A DNA stretch of 64,000 nt from Paenibacillus glycanilyticus NBRC 16618 (GCF_004000805.1 NZ_BILY01000031.1:20788-84787), one strand, 5' to 3'; shown: positions 1-9,253, counted from the first letter of the stretch. The notes: generated by a model not told the origin, from the letters alone. A program made the numbers and translations.

Positions 1-2
1 GC

Positions 3-1460
3 TCCAGCGGTCCCGGCGCAACAAATTTGGTTACACCTGCCGCAAATGCATGGCGCGAGAAGCTTCCGGTTATTTTCCTGACAGGCGCAATCCCTACTAC
101 GAAATTCGGAAAAGGCGGCGGTCAGGAACTAAACGCTGATCCGATCTTCTCTTCCGTCACCAAGCTGAGCAAGACCGTTACCAATCCCGAGGATCTGCCG
201 CGTGTTTTGGCCGAAGCTTACAATACCGCGATTAACGGAATTCCCGGACCGGTACATATTACGATTCCGATCAACATGCAAATGACGGAGATTGGCGAGC
301 CGAAAATGTTAACGGCGGTTCAGACACAACCCGTCCAGCCGAACGCGGATGAGATTGAAGCCGCTGCAGCAGCCATCAAAAAAGCGGGGCGCCGCGGCGC
401 GTTAATGCTCGGACACGGCTCCAAGGAATTTAAAGATACGATTCGTCGATTCGCCGAGCTGACCGGTTGGCATGTTGCGACAACGCCGCGCGGCAAAGGC
501 GCCTTCCCGGAAAATCATCCTCTTGCCTTAGGCGTATACGGATTGGCGAGCAATGATTCGGCGGTGGACTATCTTCGCGGCGATAACCATGATCTGTTAA
601 TGATTGTTGGTTCCGCATTAGGCGAATCGGCAACAAGCAGCTGGGATGAGCGGCTCGTGAACGGCAAACAGATCATTCACATCGATCATGATAAACGGGA
701 ATTGGGCAAAAACTTCGATACCGATTACCCGGTACACGGAGATATCGAGCTAGCCGTATGGCAGTTGATTGACCGCTTGTCCGCAGGCGTGCAAGAAGAA
801 CAGCTTGAGGAAATCTCAAGCGCCTACAAGGAAGCGGCTGCCGCATTGGAAGCAGCTGGTCCGGGTACAGAGGACTGGAATACAAGATCCGCCATCCGCC
901 AGCTTAATCTTCTTGCGCCTGACAATGCTCGGTATTATGTAGATATCGGCGAATTTATGACCTACTCGATTAAAAATATCGTGATCCGCGAGAAGCAAGA
1001 GTTCGATATTAACATTAACTTCGGCGGAATGGGATCGGGAATAAGCGGTGCTCTTGGCGCTCAGCTTGCGGAGCCGGCTCGTCCGGTCATCAGTATTACC
1101 GGTGACGGCTGCTTCTTTATGCATGGCATGGAAGTGCTGACGGCTAAGGAATACAATCTCCCGATCGTATTTGTCGTCATTAACAATGCCCGACTTGGCA
1201 TGGTTTATCATGGACACATGATGCAGTACAGACGCTGCCTGGACGACTTCTCCCAACAGCGTACAAGCATCGCGGATGTTGCGAAAGCGCTTGGCGTCCG
1301 GTACGCGCAGGCTGAATCCTTGGACGAGCTCCGCCCAGAGCTTGCGACAGACTGGTTCGACCAATCGAAGGGACCTATCGTCATCGAGATTAATGTCGAG
1401 GGGAACGAAATCCCGCCGATGGGTGAGCGCGTGAAGTTTTTGCAGGGCGCAACTTATTAA
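3..1460 (+). CDS. ThDP-dependent enzyme, acetolactate-synthase-like (5' end cut by window)
   Basis: The reading frame is open from base 3 and already encodes SSGPGATNLVTPAANAW, the SGPGATN motif near residue 80 of acetolactate-synthase-type enzymes, so the gene starts upstream of the window and the first in-frame TTG is not a real start. The remaining ~485 residues hold the central FAD/DHS-like domain and the C-terminal ThDP domain. The cofactor motif is GDGCFF followed about 25 residues later by VVINN. These enzymes decarboxylate a 2-keto acid and transfer the carbanion. The stretch after the ThDP motif (LGMVYHGHMMQYRR) differs from biosynthetic IlvB (LGMVRQWQ-like), so I call it acetolactate-synthase-like and do not name a substrate. 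A terminator follows directly. Family certain, substrate unknown. Confidence 0.85.
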   Translation, partial: SSGPGATNLVTPAANAWREKLPVIFLTGAIPTTKFGKGGGQELNADPIFSSVTKLSKTVTNPEDLPRVLAEAYNTAINGIPGPVHITIPINMQMTEIGEPKMLTAVQTQPVQPNADEIEAAAAAIKKAGRRGALMLGHGSKEFKDTIRRFAELTGWHVATTPRGKGAFPENHPLALGVYGLASNDSAVDYLRGDNHDLLMIVGSALGESATSSWDERLVNGKQIIHIDHDKRELGKNFDTDYPVHGDIELAVWQLIDRLSAGVQEEQLEEISSAYKEAAAALEAAGPGTEDWNTRSAIRQLNLLAPDNARYYVDIGEFMTYSIKNIVIREKQEFDININFGGMGSGISGALGAQLAEPARPVISITGDGCFFMHGMEVLTAKEYNLPIVFVVINNARLGMVYHGHMMQYRRCLDDFSQQRTSIADVAKALGVRYAQAESLDELRPELATDWFDQSKGPIVIEINVEGNEIPPMGERVKFLQGATY

Positions 1461-1470
1461 TTGAAACCGA

Positions 1471-1508
1471 AAAGCTGTCTTCCATTCACATGCGGAGGCG
1501 GCTTTTTT
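1471..1508 (+). terminator. rho-independent terminator after ThDP enzyme
   Basis: Stem AAGCTGTCTTCC / GGAGGCGGCTT, with two G.T pairs and one bulge, is followed by TTTTTT. It starts 11 nt after the stop codon. Confidence 0.75.
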
Positions 1509-1629
1509 CAATTCAACGCGCCTCCCCACCTAAGGACGGCGAAGCCGTTTCACCTTGGTCTGGGCGAAAATCGCATAAAAAGGGAAAAGCCGTGACACGT
1601 TAAGGGCAACGGAAGGGAGGCGTTCAGCA

Positions 1630-2565
1630 ATGCGAAGGAAAGAAATTCCGTCCTTTTATTTCTATATACTGCATGGCTTGCTTATTGCTGTAGTTCTTGT
1701 CCTTGTCTTGTCTTTAGCGGAGCATCCCGCTGTGTCAGCCGGTCAACGGTTTGCGAAGAACGCAGCTATTATTGCCCATCGCGGTGCATCCGGTTATGCT
1801 CCCGAGCATACCCTTGCGGCTTTTCGAAGCGCTATTGAAGCAGGGGCGGATTACATTGAAATTGATCTTCAGCTTACGAAGGACGGTCAAATCATCGCGA
1901 TGCATGACAATACGGTTAACCGTACCACAAACGCGAAAGGCAAGGTGGGGGCTATGACCTTGGATGCCATTAAGCAGCTGGATGCCGGCTCCTGGTTTAA
2001 TCAGCATCATCCCATGTACGCCAGAGAAGAGTATGCGAGGCAGCAAGTGCCTTCTCTATCCGATATATTCACCGCTTTTGGCCGGGAAACGCATTATATT
2101 CTGGAGATTAAAGACTCGCCTTACAATCCGGGAATTGAAGAAAGGCTGCTGGAGACCATCTACCAATACCGGCTTGAGGATTACGTGATCATCCAGTCCT
2201 TTGACGCAAAGAGCTTAAAGAAAATCCACATGATGAACGACAGAATCGAATTGCTGCAGTTGATGTGGTACAACACGCCAGCGCGGATCAGCAGCCTTTC
2301 ATTAAATAAGATCAAAAAATACGCAACGGGAATCAGCCCTAATTTTCCGAAAATCAATGCGGCTTACGTTCATAAGGTTCAAAAATCAGGTCTTCGCATT
2401 TACCCGTATACCGTTAATTATCAATTAAACATGGACCGGGCATTAAGCTGGGGGGTTGACGGGATATACACGGATTATCCGGACCGGTTCCGCGAAGTGC
2501 TGCGGCAGAATAGCAGTTATGTTTACTTGCTTCGCCATACACTCGCACAGTGGCTGAATAACTGA
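1630..2565 (+). CDS. Membrane-anchored glycerophosphodiester phosphodiesterase
   Basis: A 311-residue protein with an N-terminal hydrophobic segment (about residues 9-28) followed by a GDPD TIM barrel. The catalytic signature is clear: AHRGASGYAPEHT (general-base His-Arg and metal Glu), then EIDLQLTKDG and MHDNTVNRTT. The barrel end GVDGIYTDYPDRF is also typical. It should hydrolyse glycerophosphodiesters to glycerol-3-phosphate and an alcohol outside the membrane. The start has a strong GGAAGGGAGG site. It stands alone between a terminator and a convergent small gene. An export or anchor segment rather than a cytoplasmic form suggests lipid turnover or phosphate scavenging. Confidence 0.93.
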   Translation: MRRKEIPSFYFYILHGLLIAVVLVLVLSLAEHPAVSAGQRFAKNAAIIAHRGASGYAPEHTLAAFRSAIEAGADYIEIDLQLTKDGQIIAMHDNTVNRTTNAKGKVGAMTLDAIKQLDAGSWFNQHHPMYAREEYARQQVPSLSDIFTAFGRETHYILEIKDSPYNPGIEERLLETIYQYRLEDYVIIQSFDAKSLKKIHMMNDRIELLQLMWYNTPARISSLSLNKIKKYATGISPNFPKINAAYVHKVQKSGLRIYPYTVNYQLNMDRALSWGVDGIYTDYPDRFREVLRQNSSYVYLLRHTLAQWLNN

Positions 2566-2578
2566 CCGAATCCGTCAG

Positions 2579-2779
2579 CTATCGGCCGCTGCGGAGCTTT
2601 AACGTACGCCGGATCAGCATGGGTAAGGTCATGCTTCCGGCCGTTGCTGCTATAAACGAATGAAAGGGAATGATTAGGGCGTAGTATGCGGCCGTACTGA
2701 TAACGATATCGATAAGAATGAATTTTCTCACCTCCGCTATTGGAATTACCACGATAACAATCGATTGTTTATTTCCCAT
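2579..2779 (-). CDS. Small membrane protein, unknown function
   Basis: 66 residues with two long hydrophobic stretches (about 6-29 and 30-52) and a basic C-terminus (RRTLKLRSGR). I do not recognise the family. Support comes from a good ribosome-binding site on the minus strand (GGAGCTGGAGGAA, about 8 nt before the ATG) and from filling the gap between convergent neighbours without overlap. It could be a two-helix membrane peptide. No second signal such as a homologue can be checked here. Confidence 0.5.
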   Translation of the reverse strand: MGNKQSIVIVVIPIAEVRKFILIDIVISTAAYYALIIPFHSFIAATAGSMTLPMLIRRTLKLRSGR

Positions 2780-2925
2780 TTCGGCTTCCTCCAGCTCCGA
2801 TAATCTCTATTTCCCATCCTATTGCAGAGTATATTTGTCCCATTCGGGTTACCTGTTACATAATGGCAATCGTTCCAGGGCACATTGTAAATAACAAGGA
2901 AGCTAAGAATGGAGGCTTTGTGCAG

Positions 2926-4149
2926 ATGAGTGAAGCTGCAGCGTTACTGCGTACGTCCAAAAACCGCAAATTGCTGTTCAGCGCCGGATTCAGCTGGTTA
3001 TTTGACGCCATGGATGTGGGGCTTGTCTCGTTTATCGCAGCGGCTTTAAGCGTCGATTGGAGCCTCAATGCCCAGCAGATTGGTCTGCTTGCCGCGATAA
3101 ACTCTACCGGAATGGCGTTTGGCGCAGCGGTATCCGGATCGCTGGCCGATCGCTACGGCCGAAAAGCCGTTCTGCTATGGACTTTGCTGCTGTTTTCCGT
3201 AGCTAGCGGATTATCTGCCCTGGCGCCCAATTTAATGGTTCTGGCCATGCTGCGTTTTGTTGCGGGATTTGGTTTAGGCGGGGAGCTTCCGGTTGCATCC
3301 ACGTTAGTATCCGAATCGGTGCCCGTTGAAGTAAGAGGCAGAGCGATTGTTCTGCTTGAAAGCTTCTGGGCAGGCGGCTGGATTGTTGCTGCTCTCATCT
3401 CCTATTTCTTTATTCCGCATTTCGGATGGAGAATGGCACTCGTTATCGGCGCTATTCCCGCGGTGTATGCGTTGTTCCTTAGACGGGCAATCGAGGATTC
3501 CCCGCGTTATAAAGAGCAGGCCGACAGAAGAAGGCTTCGCTTTGGCGAGCGTGTGGCTTCCTTATGGTCAGGTCCCTATCAACGGGCTACCGTAACGTTG
3601 TGGATTCTATGGTTCACGGTCGTCTTTTCTTATTACGGGATGTTCCTGTGGCTGCCAACCGTTATGGTATTGAAAGGCTTTACGCTCGTCAAGAGCTTTC
3701 AATACGTGCTTATTATTACATTAGCCCAATTACCGGGATATTTTACGGCTGCCTATTTAATTGAAAGGGTCGGCAGAAAAGCGGTGCTCGGCGTTTATCT
3801 GCTTATGACGGCCATATGTGCCATTTGGTTCGGTAATGCCAGTACAGCCGGTATGCTTCTCGCCGCGGGCATTTTCCTGTCCTTCTTCAATTTGGGGGCA
3901 TGGGGTGCCATGTATGCTTATACGCCGGAGCTGTATCCTACAAGCGTTCGCTCAACAGGAGTAGGCTTTGCTGCAGCCTTCGGGAGGATTGGCGGGATTA
4001 TCGGACCGTATCTGGTAGGCTTGCTGATTGACAACGGCACAACGATTAATGCCGTATTCGTTGTTTTCTTTGTTGCGATCGTTATTGGTGCGTTAACGGT
4101 GATGCTGTTTGGCCGGGAAACAAAAGGTATGGATCCAGACCGCGCGTAG
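2926..4149 (+). CDS. MFS transporter, metabolite:H+ symporter type (NiaP/AAHS-like)
   Basis: A 407-residue, 12-helix carrier. The MFS loop motif GSLADRYGRKAV lies between helices 2 and 3. FVAGFGLGGELPVASTLVSE on helix 4 and a Pro/Glu/Leu/Tyr-Pro motif (TPELYPTSVRSTG) near helix 11 are typical of sugar/organic-acid symporters such as NiaP. The ATG at 2926 is preferred because GGAGG sits 10 nt before it; the in-frame ATG at 2863 has no site. Substrate unknown, probably a small carboxylate. The germination operon begins 28 nt downstream with no terminator between, so read-through is possible. Confidence 0.88.
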   Translation: MSEAAALLRTSKNRKLLFSAGFSWLFDAMDVGLVSFIAAALSVDWSLNAQQIGLLAAINSTGMAFGAAVSGSLADRYGRKAVLLWTLLLFSVASGLSALAPNLMVLAMLRFVAGFGLGGELPVASTLVSESVPVEVRGRAIVLLESFWAGGWIVAALISYFFIPHFGWRMALVIGAIPAVYALFLRRAIEDSPRYKEQADRRRLRFGERVASLWSGPYQRATVTLWILWFTVVFSYYGMFLWLPTVMVLKGFTLVKSFQYVLIITLAQLPGYFTAAYLIERVGRKAVLGVYLLMTAICAIWFGNASTAGMLLAAGIFLSFFNLGAWGAMYAYTPELYPTSVRSTGVGFAAAFGRIGGIIGPYLVGLLIDNGTTINAVFVVFFVAIVIGALTVMLFGRETKGMDPDRA

Positions 4150-4177
4150 AACGGTCTGCAGGTAGGAGGACATGAGG

Positions 4178-5623
4178 ATGAAAGAGGATGGCTTCTCCCC
4201 ATTGCTGCATGCCAACATAGAAAGAATGAAGCTGATGTTGGGATACAGCTCGGACTTTATCGTCCGTGAGCTGATCCTGCCCGGCAATAAGAAGACGGCT
4301 ATCTTTTATCTGGACGGCATGGTAGACAAGAAGGAGCTTCAGGACAGTGTTATTTCCGCACTGCTTGACCGGACGCCGGAGGAGCCTGTTACGCTGCAGG
4401 AGCTGAAGGATCATGTTCTGGATGCAGGGGAGGTATGCGTTACCCGTACGCTTGAGGCTGCTTTGGAGCAACTGTTCTCCGGCAGCTTATTTATTATGAT
4501 GGATGGGGTTGTGGACGGATTAAGCATAGCGCTGCCTGGCTGGAACGACCGTGCCATTACGGAATCCAAAACCCAATCGGTTGTCCGTGGTCCTCAGGAT
4601 TCCTTCACGGAAACCCTGCGCACCAATACAACCCTTGTCAGACGCAGAATTAAAGATACAAGAATTCGGATCGTCTCGCTTAAAGTCGGCAAAATGACCA
4701 AAACGGATGTAGCGGTTATGTATATGGACACGCTTGCTGATGAGAAACAGGTTCGCAGACTAATCGGACGTTTGCAAGCCTGCAAGCAAGACCGGGTTCT
4801 CGAAGGTGAATACCTGGAAGAGTTCCTGCATGAGAAAAAACAGCTGACCATATTTCCAACCATGTACAATACGGACCGGCCTGATACGATTGCCGCGGGA
4901 ATTATGGAAGGCAAAATTGCGATATTCGTAGACGGTACTCCGTTTGTGATGCTGACGCCTGCATTGTTCGTAGATTTCATACAGTCGGCAGAGGATTATT
5001 ACCAGCGTCCCTTTTACAGCAACCTGATTCGGCTGCTTCGTTACGTGGCGCTTGCCATCTGTCTACTCGCGCCGTCTGTCTATATTGCTCTTACAACTTT
5101 TCATCAGGATATGCTGCCAACTCAGCTGCTCTTAAGCCTAGCCACCCAACGGGAAGGGGTGCCTCTTCCGGCTTTTATTGAAGCGATGCTTATGGAAGGC
5201 ACGTTCGAGATATTGCGGGAAGCCGGAATACGGATGCCGCGCACGATTGGCCAAGCGGTATCGATTGTAGGAACGATTGTGATTGGCCAGGCCGCTGTAG
5301 AGGCTAGTATCGTCTCGGCGGCAATGGTTATTATCGTATCGATTACCGCCATTTCCAGCTTTGTCATTCCGGCGTATGCCATGTCGATTCCGATTCGGAT
5401 CATACGCTTCGCGTTTATGGTTTTGTCGGCTTCCTTTGGTGTTTACGGACTGACTATCGGCATTATTGTCCTGGTTGTGCATCTGTGCCATCTTCGTTCC
5501 GCCGGCATTCCGTACTTAAGTCCAAGCGCTCCGTTCCATGCCAGCCAGCAAAATGACGCCATCTTCCGCATGCCTTATTGGAAATCGACGAAAGGGCAAA
5601 CGAAGCAGGGGCGATCCTCATGA
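4178..5623 (+). CDS. Spore germinant receptor subunit A (GerA family), locus 1
   Basis: 481 residues: a cytosolic N-terminal domain (to about 280) with the family motif VRGPQDSFTETLRTN followed by RRR, then a membrane domain of about five helices. The conserved loop TQREGVPLPAF, EALLMEGTFEILREAG, IRMP is present. GerA-type A subunits sit in the inner spore membrane and act with B and C in germinant sensing and ion release. GGAGGA is 7 nt before the ATG at 4178 and only 1 nt after which the in-frame ATG at 4172 begins, so I use 4178. It overlaps the C-subunit gene by ATGA, indicating translational coupling. Confidence 0.93.
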   Translation: MKEDGFSPLLHANIERMKLMLGYSSDFIVRELILPGNKKTAIFYLDGMVDKKELQDSVISALLDRTPEEPVTLQELKDHVLDAGEVCVTRTLEAALEQLFSGSLFIMMDGVVDGLSIALPGWNDRAITESKTQSVVRGPQDSFTETLRTNTTLVRRRIKDTRIRIVSLKVGKMTKTDVAVMYMDTLADEKQVRRLIGRLQACKQDRVLEGEYLEEFLHEKKQLTIFPTMYNTDRPDTIAAGIMEGKIAIFVDGTPFVMLTPALFVDFIQSAEDYYQRPFYSNLIRLLRYVALAICLLAPSVYIALTTFHQDMLPTQLLLSLATQREGVPLPAFIEAMLMEGTFEILREAGIRMPRTIGQAVSIVGTIVIGQAAVEASIVSAAMVIIVSITAISSFVIPAYAMSIPIRIIRFAFMVLSASFGVYGLTIGIIVLVVHLCHLRSAGIPYLSPSAPFHASQQNDAIFRMPYWKSTKGQTKQGRSS

Positions 5624-6825
5624 GCGGCTGCAAAAGGATTGGACTGGCTTTTACAGCCTTCATATTGATGGCATCGCTCTTGACGGGATGCTGGAACCGG
5701 CGGGAGCTGAATGCTATTTCCGTTGTGCTGGCTATGGGAATTGATTGGGTAGACGAACAGTATCAATTGACGGTTCAAGTATCAGACCCGTCCCAGATGT
5801 CGATAAATCGTTCAGGCGAGCGATCACCTGCCATTATTTTCTCGGAACGGGCGCCAACTATTTTTGAAGCATTGCGCAAAATTACGACCAAAGCTTCGCG
5901 AAGGATGTATTTATCCCATATGCGGATCGTCATTATTAATGAAAAGATAGCGGAGCGGGGGCTGCGGAATCCTCTTGATTTTTTATTCCGGGATCACGAG
6001 GTCCGTCCGGACTTTTTCATGGCCGTTGCGAAAGGCTGCGACGCCAAAGATATTCTAGCGTTCGTTACGCCAATGGAGGTGCTGCCGGCCATTGATTTAT
6101 ACAAATCGCTTAAAGTGTCCGAGAGTTCCTGGGCGCCTACTTCCGCGGTCAATGTTGTTGATATGATGCAGAAGGTAACGAAGGATGGAATCGAACCGGT
6201 TCTAACGGGAATTACGCTTATCGGTAACAGAAACAAAGGAATGAAAATAGATAATGTGAAGCAGCCCAAAGCATATGCCGAATACAAATATACGGGAATT
6301 GGCGTGCTTCTCGACGACCGTATTGTCGGGTGGCTAGGTGAATCGGACAGTAAAGGCTACAGTTATGTGTCTAACAATGTGCGCAGTACGGTTGGTCATG
6401 TGAGATGCCCAAACGGCAGGGATAACTTTGTCGTAGAGATCTATAAATCGCATGCCGAGATTATTCCTTCGATAAAAGACGGCAAGCCTCATGTGAAGGT
6501 TAAAATGAAGAGCGATGCCAACATCGGCGAATATCATTGCAGTGCGGATCTTGGAGATGAAAAGGTATTCAGTCAAATGCAGCAGGTAGCGAGGGAAGAA
6601 CAGAGGACTACTCTTGAGCACAGTATCCGTCATGTTCAGCGGAAATACGGTGCGGATATTTACGGCTTTGGCGAGGCTTTCCACCGGAAATATCCGAGGC
6701 AATGGAACAAATGGAAGAAGCAATGGCCGGAAATATTCAAAAATGATCTTCAGGTTGAAGTTGTAATCACAACCGAGCTGCACAAAACAGGCAAGATCTT
6801 AAATACGATTCACAAGCAGCCTTAG
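5620..6825 (+). CDS. Spore germinant receptor lipoprotein subunit C (GerC family), locus 1
   Basis: 401 residues. The N-terminus is a lipoprotein signal ending in LLTGC, so the mature protein is lipidated and faces outward from the inner spore membrane. CWNRRELN directly after the lipobox is the family hallmark, and the C-terminal part (YGADIYGFGEAFHRKYP) is also typical. The ATG at 5620 overlaps the A-subunit stop (ATGA). Length is normal for GerC. It is the second gene of the A-C-D-B operon. Confidence 0.92.
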   Translation: MSGCKRIGLAFTAFILMASLLTGCWNRRELNAISVVLAMGIDWVDEQYQLTVQVSDPSQMSINRSGERSPAIIFSERAPTIFEALRKITTKASRRMYLSHMRIVIINEKIAERGLRNPLDFLFRDHEVRPDFFMAVAKGCDAKDILAFVTPMEVLPAIDLYKSLKVSESSWAPTSAVNVVDMMQKVTKDGIEPVLTGITLIGNRNKGMKIDNVKQPKAYAEYKYTGIGVLLDDRIVGWLGESDSKGYSYVSNNVRSTVGHVRCPNGRDNFVVEIYKSHAEIIPSIKDGKPHVKVKMKSDANIGEYHCSADLGDEKVFSQMQQVAREEQRTTLEHSIRHVQRKYGADIYGFGEAFHRKYPRQWNKWKKQWPEIFKNDLQVEVVITTELHKTGKILNTIHKQP

Positions 6826-6862
6826 CTGTAATGAGAGTCTATTCGTGTGGGAGGCGGCTGTA

Positions 6863-7093
6863 ATGGATCATCTGATTATTCTGCTGATCTTTCTGGCAGG
6901 GGCTTTTATGGAGTATCGCGTCCTGATGAAAAAACGCCAAGTTCGGGATATTGTAGTCAGCGCATGTTTCCTTAGCGTGGGAGTTGCGCTTGTATTGCTT
7001 CGACAGCTTCAAGTGAATCTGCCGAGTCCAATGATGGGGATCAACGTCCTGTTCAAGCCAATTGATTTGTTTATGTCGAGGCTGCTTAAGTAG
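6863..7093 (+). CDS. Small germinant-receptor D-type subunit (two-helix membrane protein)
   Basis: 76 residues: a hydrophobic helix (LIILLIFLAGAFM), a basic loop (MKKRQVRD), a second helix (IVVSACFLSVGVALVLL), then LPSPMMGINVLFKPID. This layout matches the small D proteins found in some ger operons of Bacillus and relatives, which modulate receptor activity. GGAGG lies 8 nt before the ATG at 6863; the in-frame GTG at 6845 lacks a site. Position between C and B genes on the same strand with short gaps supports operon membership. The D assignment comes from length, topology and context. Confidence 0.75.
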   Translation: MDHLIILLIFLAGAFMEYRVLMKKRQVRDIVVSACFLSVGVALVLLRQLQVNLPSPMMGINVLFKPIDLFMSRLLK

Positions 7094-7133
7094 TTCGTAG
7101 TTTATTAATGAAGAAAGAAGAAGGGGGCAGAGC

Positions 7134-8225
7134 ATGGATAATGAGAAGCTGACGATCAGGCAGATGACGATGTGGTTTATCCTGTACCAGCTGGGCAGCG
7201 CATTTCTTGTTCTGCCTTCCAATCTTGCGTCGATTGCCAAGCAGGATGCCTGGATATCGCTTTGCGTGGTGTTGACTGTTCAGTTATTGATGATTATGGT
7301 ATATGGGGGAATCGCAAAACAACTACACGGTGTCCCGTTTGAACAATATTTACAGACACTGCTTGGGCAATGGCTAGGCAGGCTATTTTTGCTGTTATTC
7401 ACGTTGATGTATCCATTTCTTATCCTTAGCCTTGTGTTGCGAGATCTTGCGGATTACATAACGACGTTGATCTTGCCGGAAACGCCAATGTCGGCAATCT
7501 TTGTCCTCATGCTAGGCGTAGTCATATACGTGGTATATTGCGGGGTAACAACAATCGGCCGTGCGGCGGAAGTGCTGTTTTTCCTGGTTATGGGGCTGCT
7601 TGCTTTAGGTTATGTTCCTCTGATCCCCAAGATGAATCTGGACAATTTGCTCCCGGTATTCGAGTTTGGCTGGAAGCCGGTTGTTCATGCTTCTTTTACG
7701 ACCATGGCCTTTCCCTATATTGAGAGCATACTGTTCCTGTACTTCGCCACGCATACGAAAAAGCCGCAAGAGTGGAGAAGGCTTGTCATCAAAAGCTCGC
7801 TGTTCTCCGGGTCCCTGTTTATGTGCGTAACGGTTATCGTTATTTCCGTCCTGAGTCAGGGAGTCGTCTCCACCGTAGGCTTCTCGAGTTATTTTGCCGT
7901 CCGGACGATCAGCTTCAGCGATTTCTTCGAACGTTTCGAGATCGCAGTGTCGGTTATTTGGTTTATCGCGATTTTTTTTCGCATGTCCTTGCTCATGTAC
8001 GTAAGCGCAAAAGGTCTCTCGACCGTGTTTAAAATGAAGGATTACCGGTCTTTATTAATACCGATTGGCCTTATCGCTTATGTCATTGCCGGAACAGTAT
8101 GGCCAAACACGGCTGCCTTGTTTACGACCTTCCGCATTTGGCCATTCTATGCGATGATCTTTGGGATCATCTGTCCGATTCTAATCTGGATAGCGGGGCA
8201 AATCAGGCAAAGCGTATCGAATTAA
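7134..8225 (+). CDS. Spore germinant receptor permease subunit B (GerB family), locus 1
   Basis: 363 residues with about ten hydrophobic segments, the spore permease fold related to APC amino-acid transporters. The start follows GAAGGGGGC by about 8 nt. B subunits carry the germinant-binding pocket in the inner spore membrane. It is the last gene of the operon. Its TAA stop overlaps the stop of the convergent ParB-like gene, and no terminator hairpin is visible between them. Confidence 0.92.
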   Translation: MDNEKLTIRQMTMWFILYQLGSAFLVLPSNLASIAKQDAWISLCVVLTVQLLMIMVYGGIAKQLHGVPFEQYLQTLLGQWLGRLFLLLFTLMYPFLILSLVLRDLADYITTLILPETPMSAIFVLMLGVVIYVVYCGVTTIGRAAEVLFFLVMGLLALGYVPLIPKMNLDNLLPVFEFGWKPVVHASFTTMAFPYIESILFLYFATHTKKPQEWRRLVIKSSLFSGSLFMCVTVIVISVLSQGVVSTVGFSSYFAVRTISFSDFFERFEIAVSVIWFIAIFFRMSLLMYVSAKGLSTVFKMKDYRSLLIPIGLIAYVIAGTVWPNTAALFTTFRIWPFYAMIFGIICPILIWIAGQIRQSVSN

Positions 8226-9253
8226 TTGGCTGCCGCGATTTTTTTCAGCTTGTCCCATTCCTCGGTATGGCAGCGCAATTGCTCCAGCAAGGCTTCCATT
8301 CTCCTAATCAGTTCCGCTCTCTCCTCGGCATTCAGCTCCTGCAAGGATAAAGCCGCTTCATTGGGCAGCGGAGAGAAAGAGGGCAGGGCAGTCAAGAGCT
8401 GATTCAGCTTCTTGTCCATGGCTTCGTAGGGACTAACCGGTGCCGGCACAGTTTCGACTACCGTTGTTGCTGTCTCGGTAACCTCGGCCGGCTTGCTCTT
8501 TTCCGCTTTAGGCGCCTTTGGCTCGGCCGGCTTCGCTTTCTCCGCCTTGTTATGCTGCTGCACCGACCAGGTCTCCAGCAATCCGGGACCCGATTTGTAC
8601 AGGAGCTTGTCCTTAGTAGCGGCAGAGATATCCTTGTCCTTGAACAGCTTGGCGATTTTCTTCACGTCCGAAGGCGGCATCTCGTCTCTTGCCATAATGA
8701 GGGCCAACGGATCCCGATGCTCCATCGGCAGGTCCTTCAGCGGCAGCAACTGGTCCTCCGTGAGACGGTCTTTGCGAATTTCCGTGCCGCCAATGATAAG
8801 CTTCCGAACCGAATTGCCGAATTTAAGCAGCTCGCATTTGTTCTTTATGTACGATTCCGGTTTGCCGAACTTGCTGGCAAGGAATTTAACCGATCGGCTA
8901 AATTTCGGGTCGGTCATCAGCTTGTTGAAAGCCTCCGCTTCTTCAATCGGGGAGAAGCCTTGACGCGTCAGGTTCTCGGCGATTTGCTCCAAGTAGATTT
9001 CCTGCTCATCGGTCATGTTCGTCACGATACAAGGTATCGTGGCTAGTCCAAGCCGCTTGCAAGCCTTGTAACGGCGGTTGCCGTAAATAATCTTATATCT
9101 TCCTCCATCGATCGTTCTTACTTTAATGGGGGAGAGAAGCCCGATTTCCTCAATATTACGCATCAGCTCGACCAAAGCTTCTTCGTCGAACTGGTAGCGG
9201 GGCTGGTCCGTATCTTCGTCGATTTGGGTTAGTGGGAGTTGTACAATATCCAT
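8222..9253 (-). CDS. ParB/Spo0J-like CTPase-fold protein
   Basis: 343 residues. The N-terminal ParB domain reads QPRYQFDEEALVELMRNI, then IGLLSPIKV, then YGNRRYKACKRLG, and ENLTRQGFSPIEEAEAF. The last two correspond to the GERR and ENLQR nucleotide-binding motifs of ParB, with GER changed to GNR. A helix-turn-helix-like middle follows (FLASKFGKPESYIKNKCELL), then a Lys/Pro/Ala/Glu linker (about 240-270) and a C-terminal helical region. No ParA lies beside it, so it is probably not the main chromosomal Spo0J. AGGAG is 7 nt before the ATG at 9253. DNA target and role are unknown. Confidence 0.85.
   Translation of the reverse strand: MDIVQLPLTQIDEDTDQPRYQFDEEALVELMRNIEEIGLLSPIKVRTIDGGRYKIIYGNRRYKACKRLGLATIPCIVTNMTDEQEIYLEQIAENLTRQGFSPIEEAEAFNKLMTDPKFSRSVKFLASKFGKPESYIKNKCELLKFGNSVRKLIIGGTEIRKDRLTEDQLLPLKDLPMEHRDPLALIMARDEMPPSDVKKIAKLFKDKDISAATKDKLLYKSGPGLLETWSVQQHNKAEKAKPAEPKAPKAEKSKPAEVTETATTVVETVPAPVSPYEAMDKKLNQLLTALPSFSPLPNEAALSLQELNAEERAELIRRMEALLEQLRCHTEEWDKLKKIAAAN

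Noticed and set aside
816..1529. 237-aa minus-strand frame over the ThDP enzyme
   Set aside because: Antisense to a conserved enzyme; composition is that of a shadow frame; no ribosome site.
1543..1557. 15-nt identical string AGCCGTTTCACCTTG at 1543 and 42872
   Set aside because: Both copies are intergenic, but one exact 15-mer pair has no further symmetry or promoter context and may be chance.
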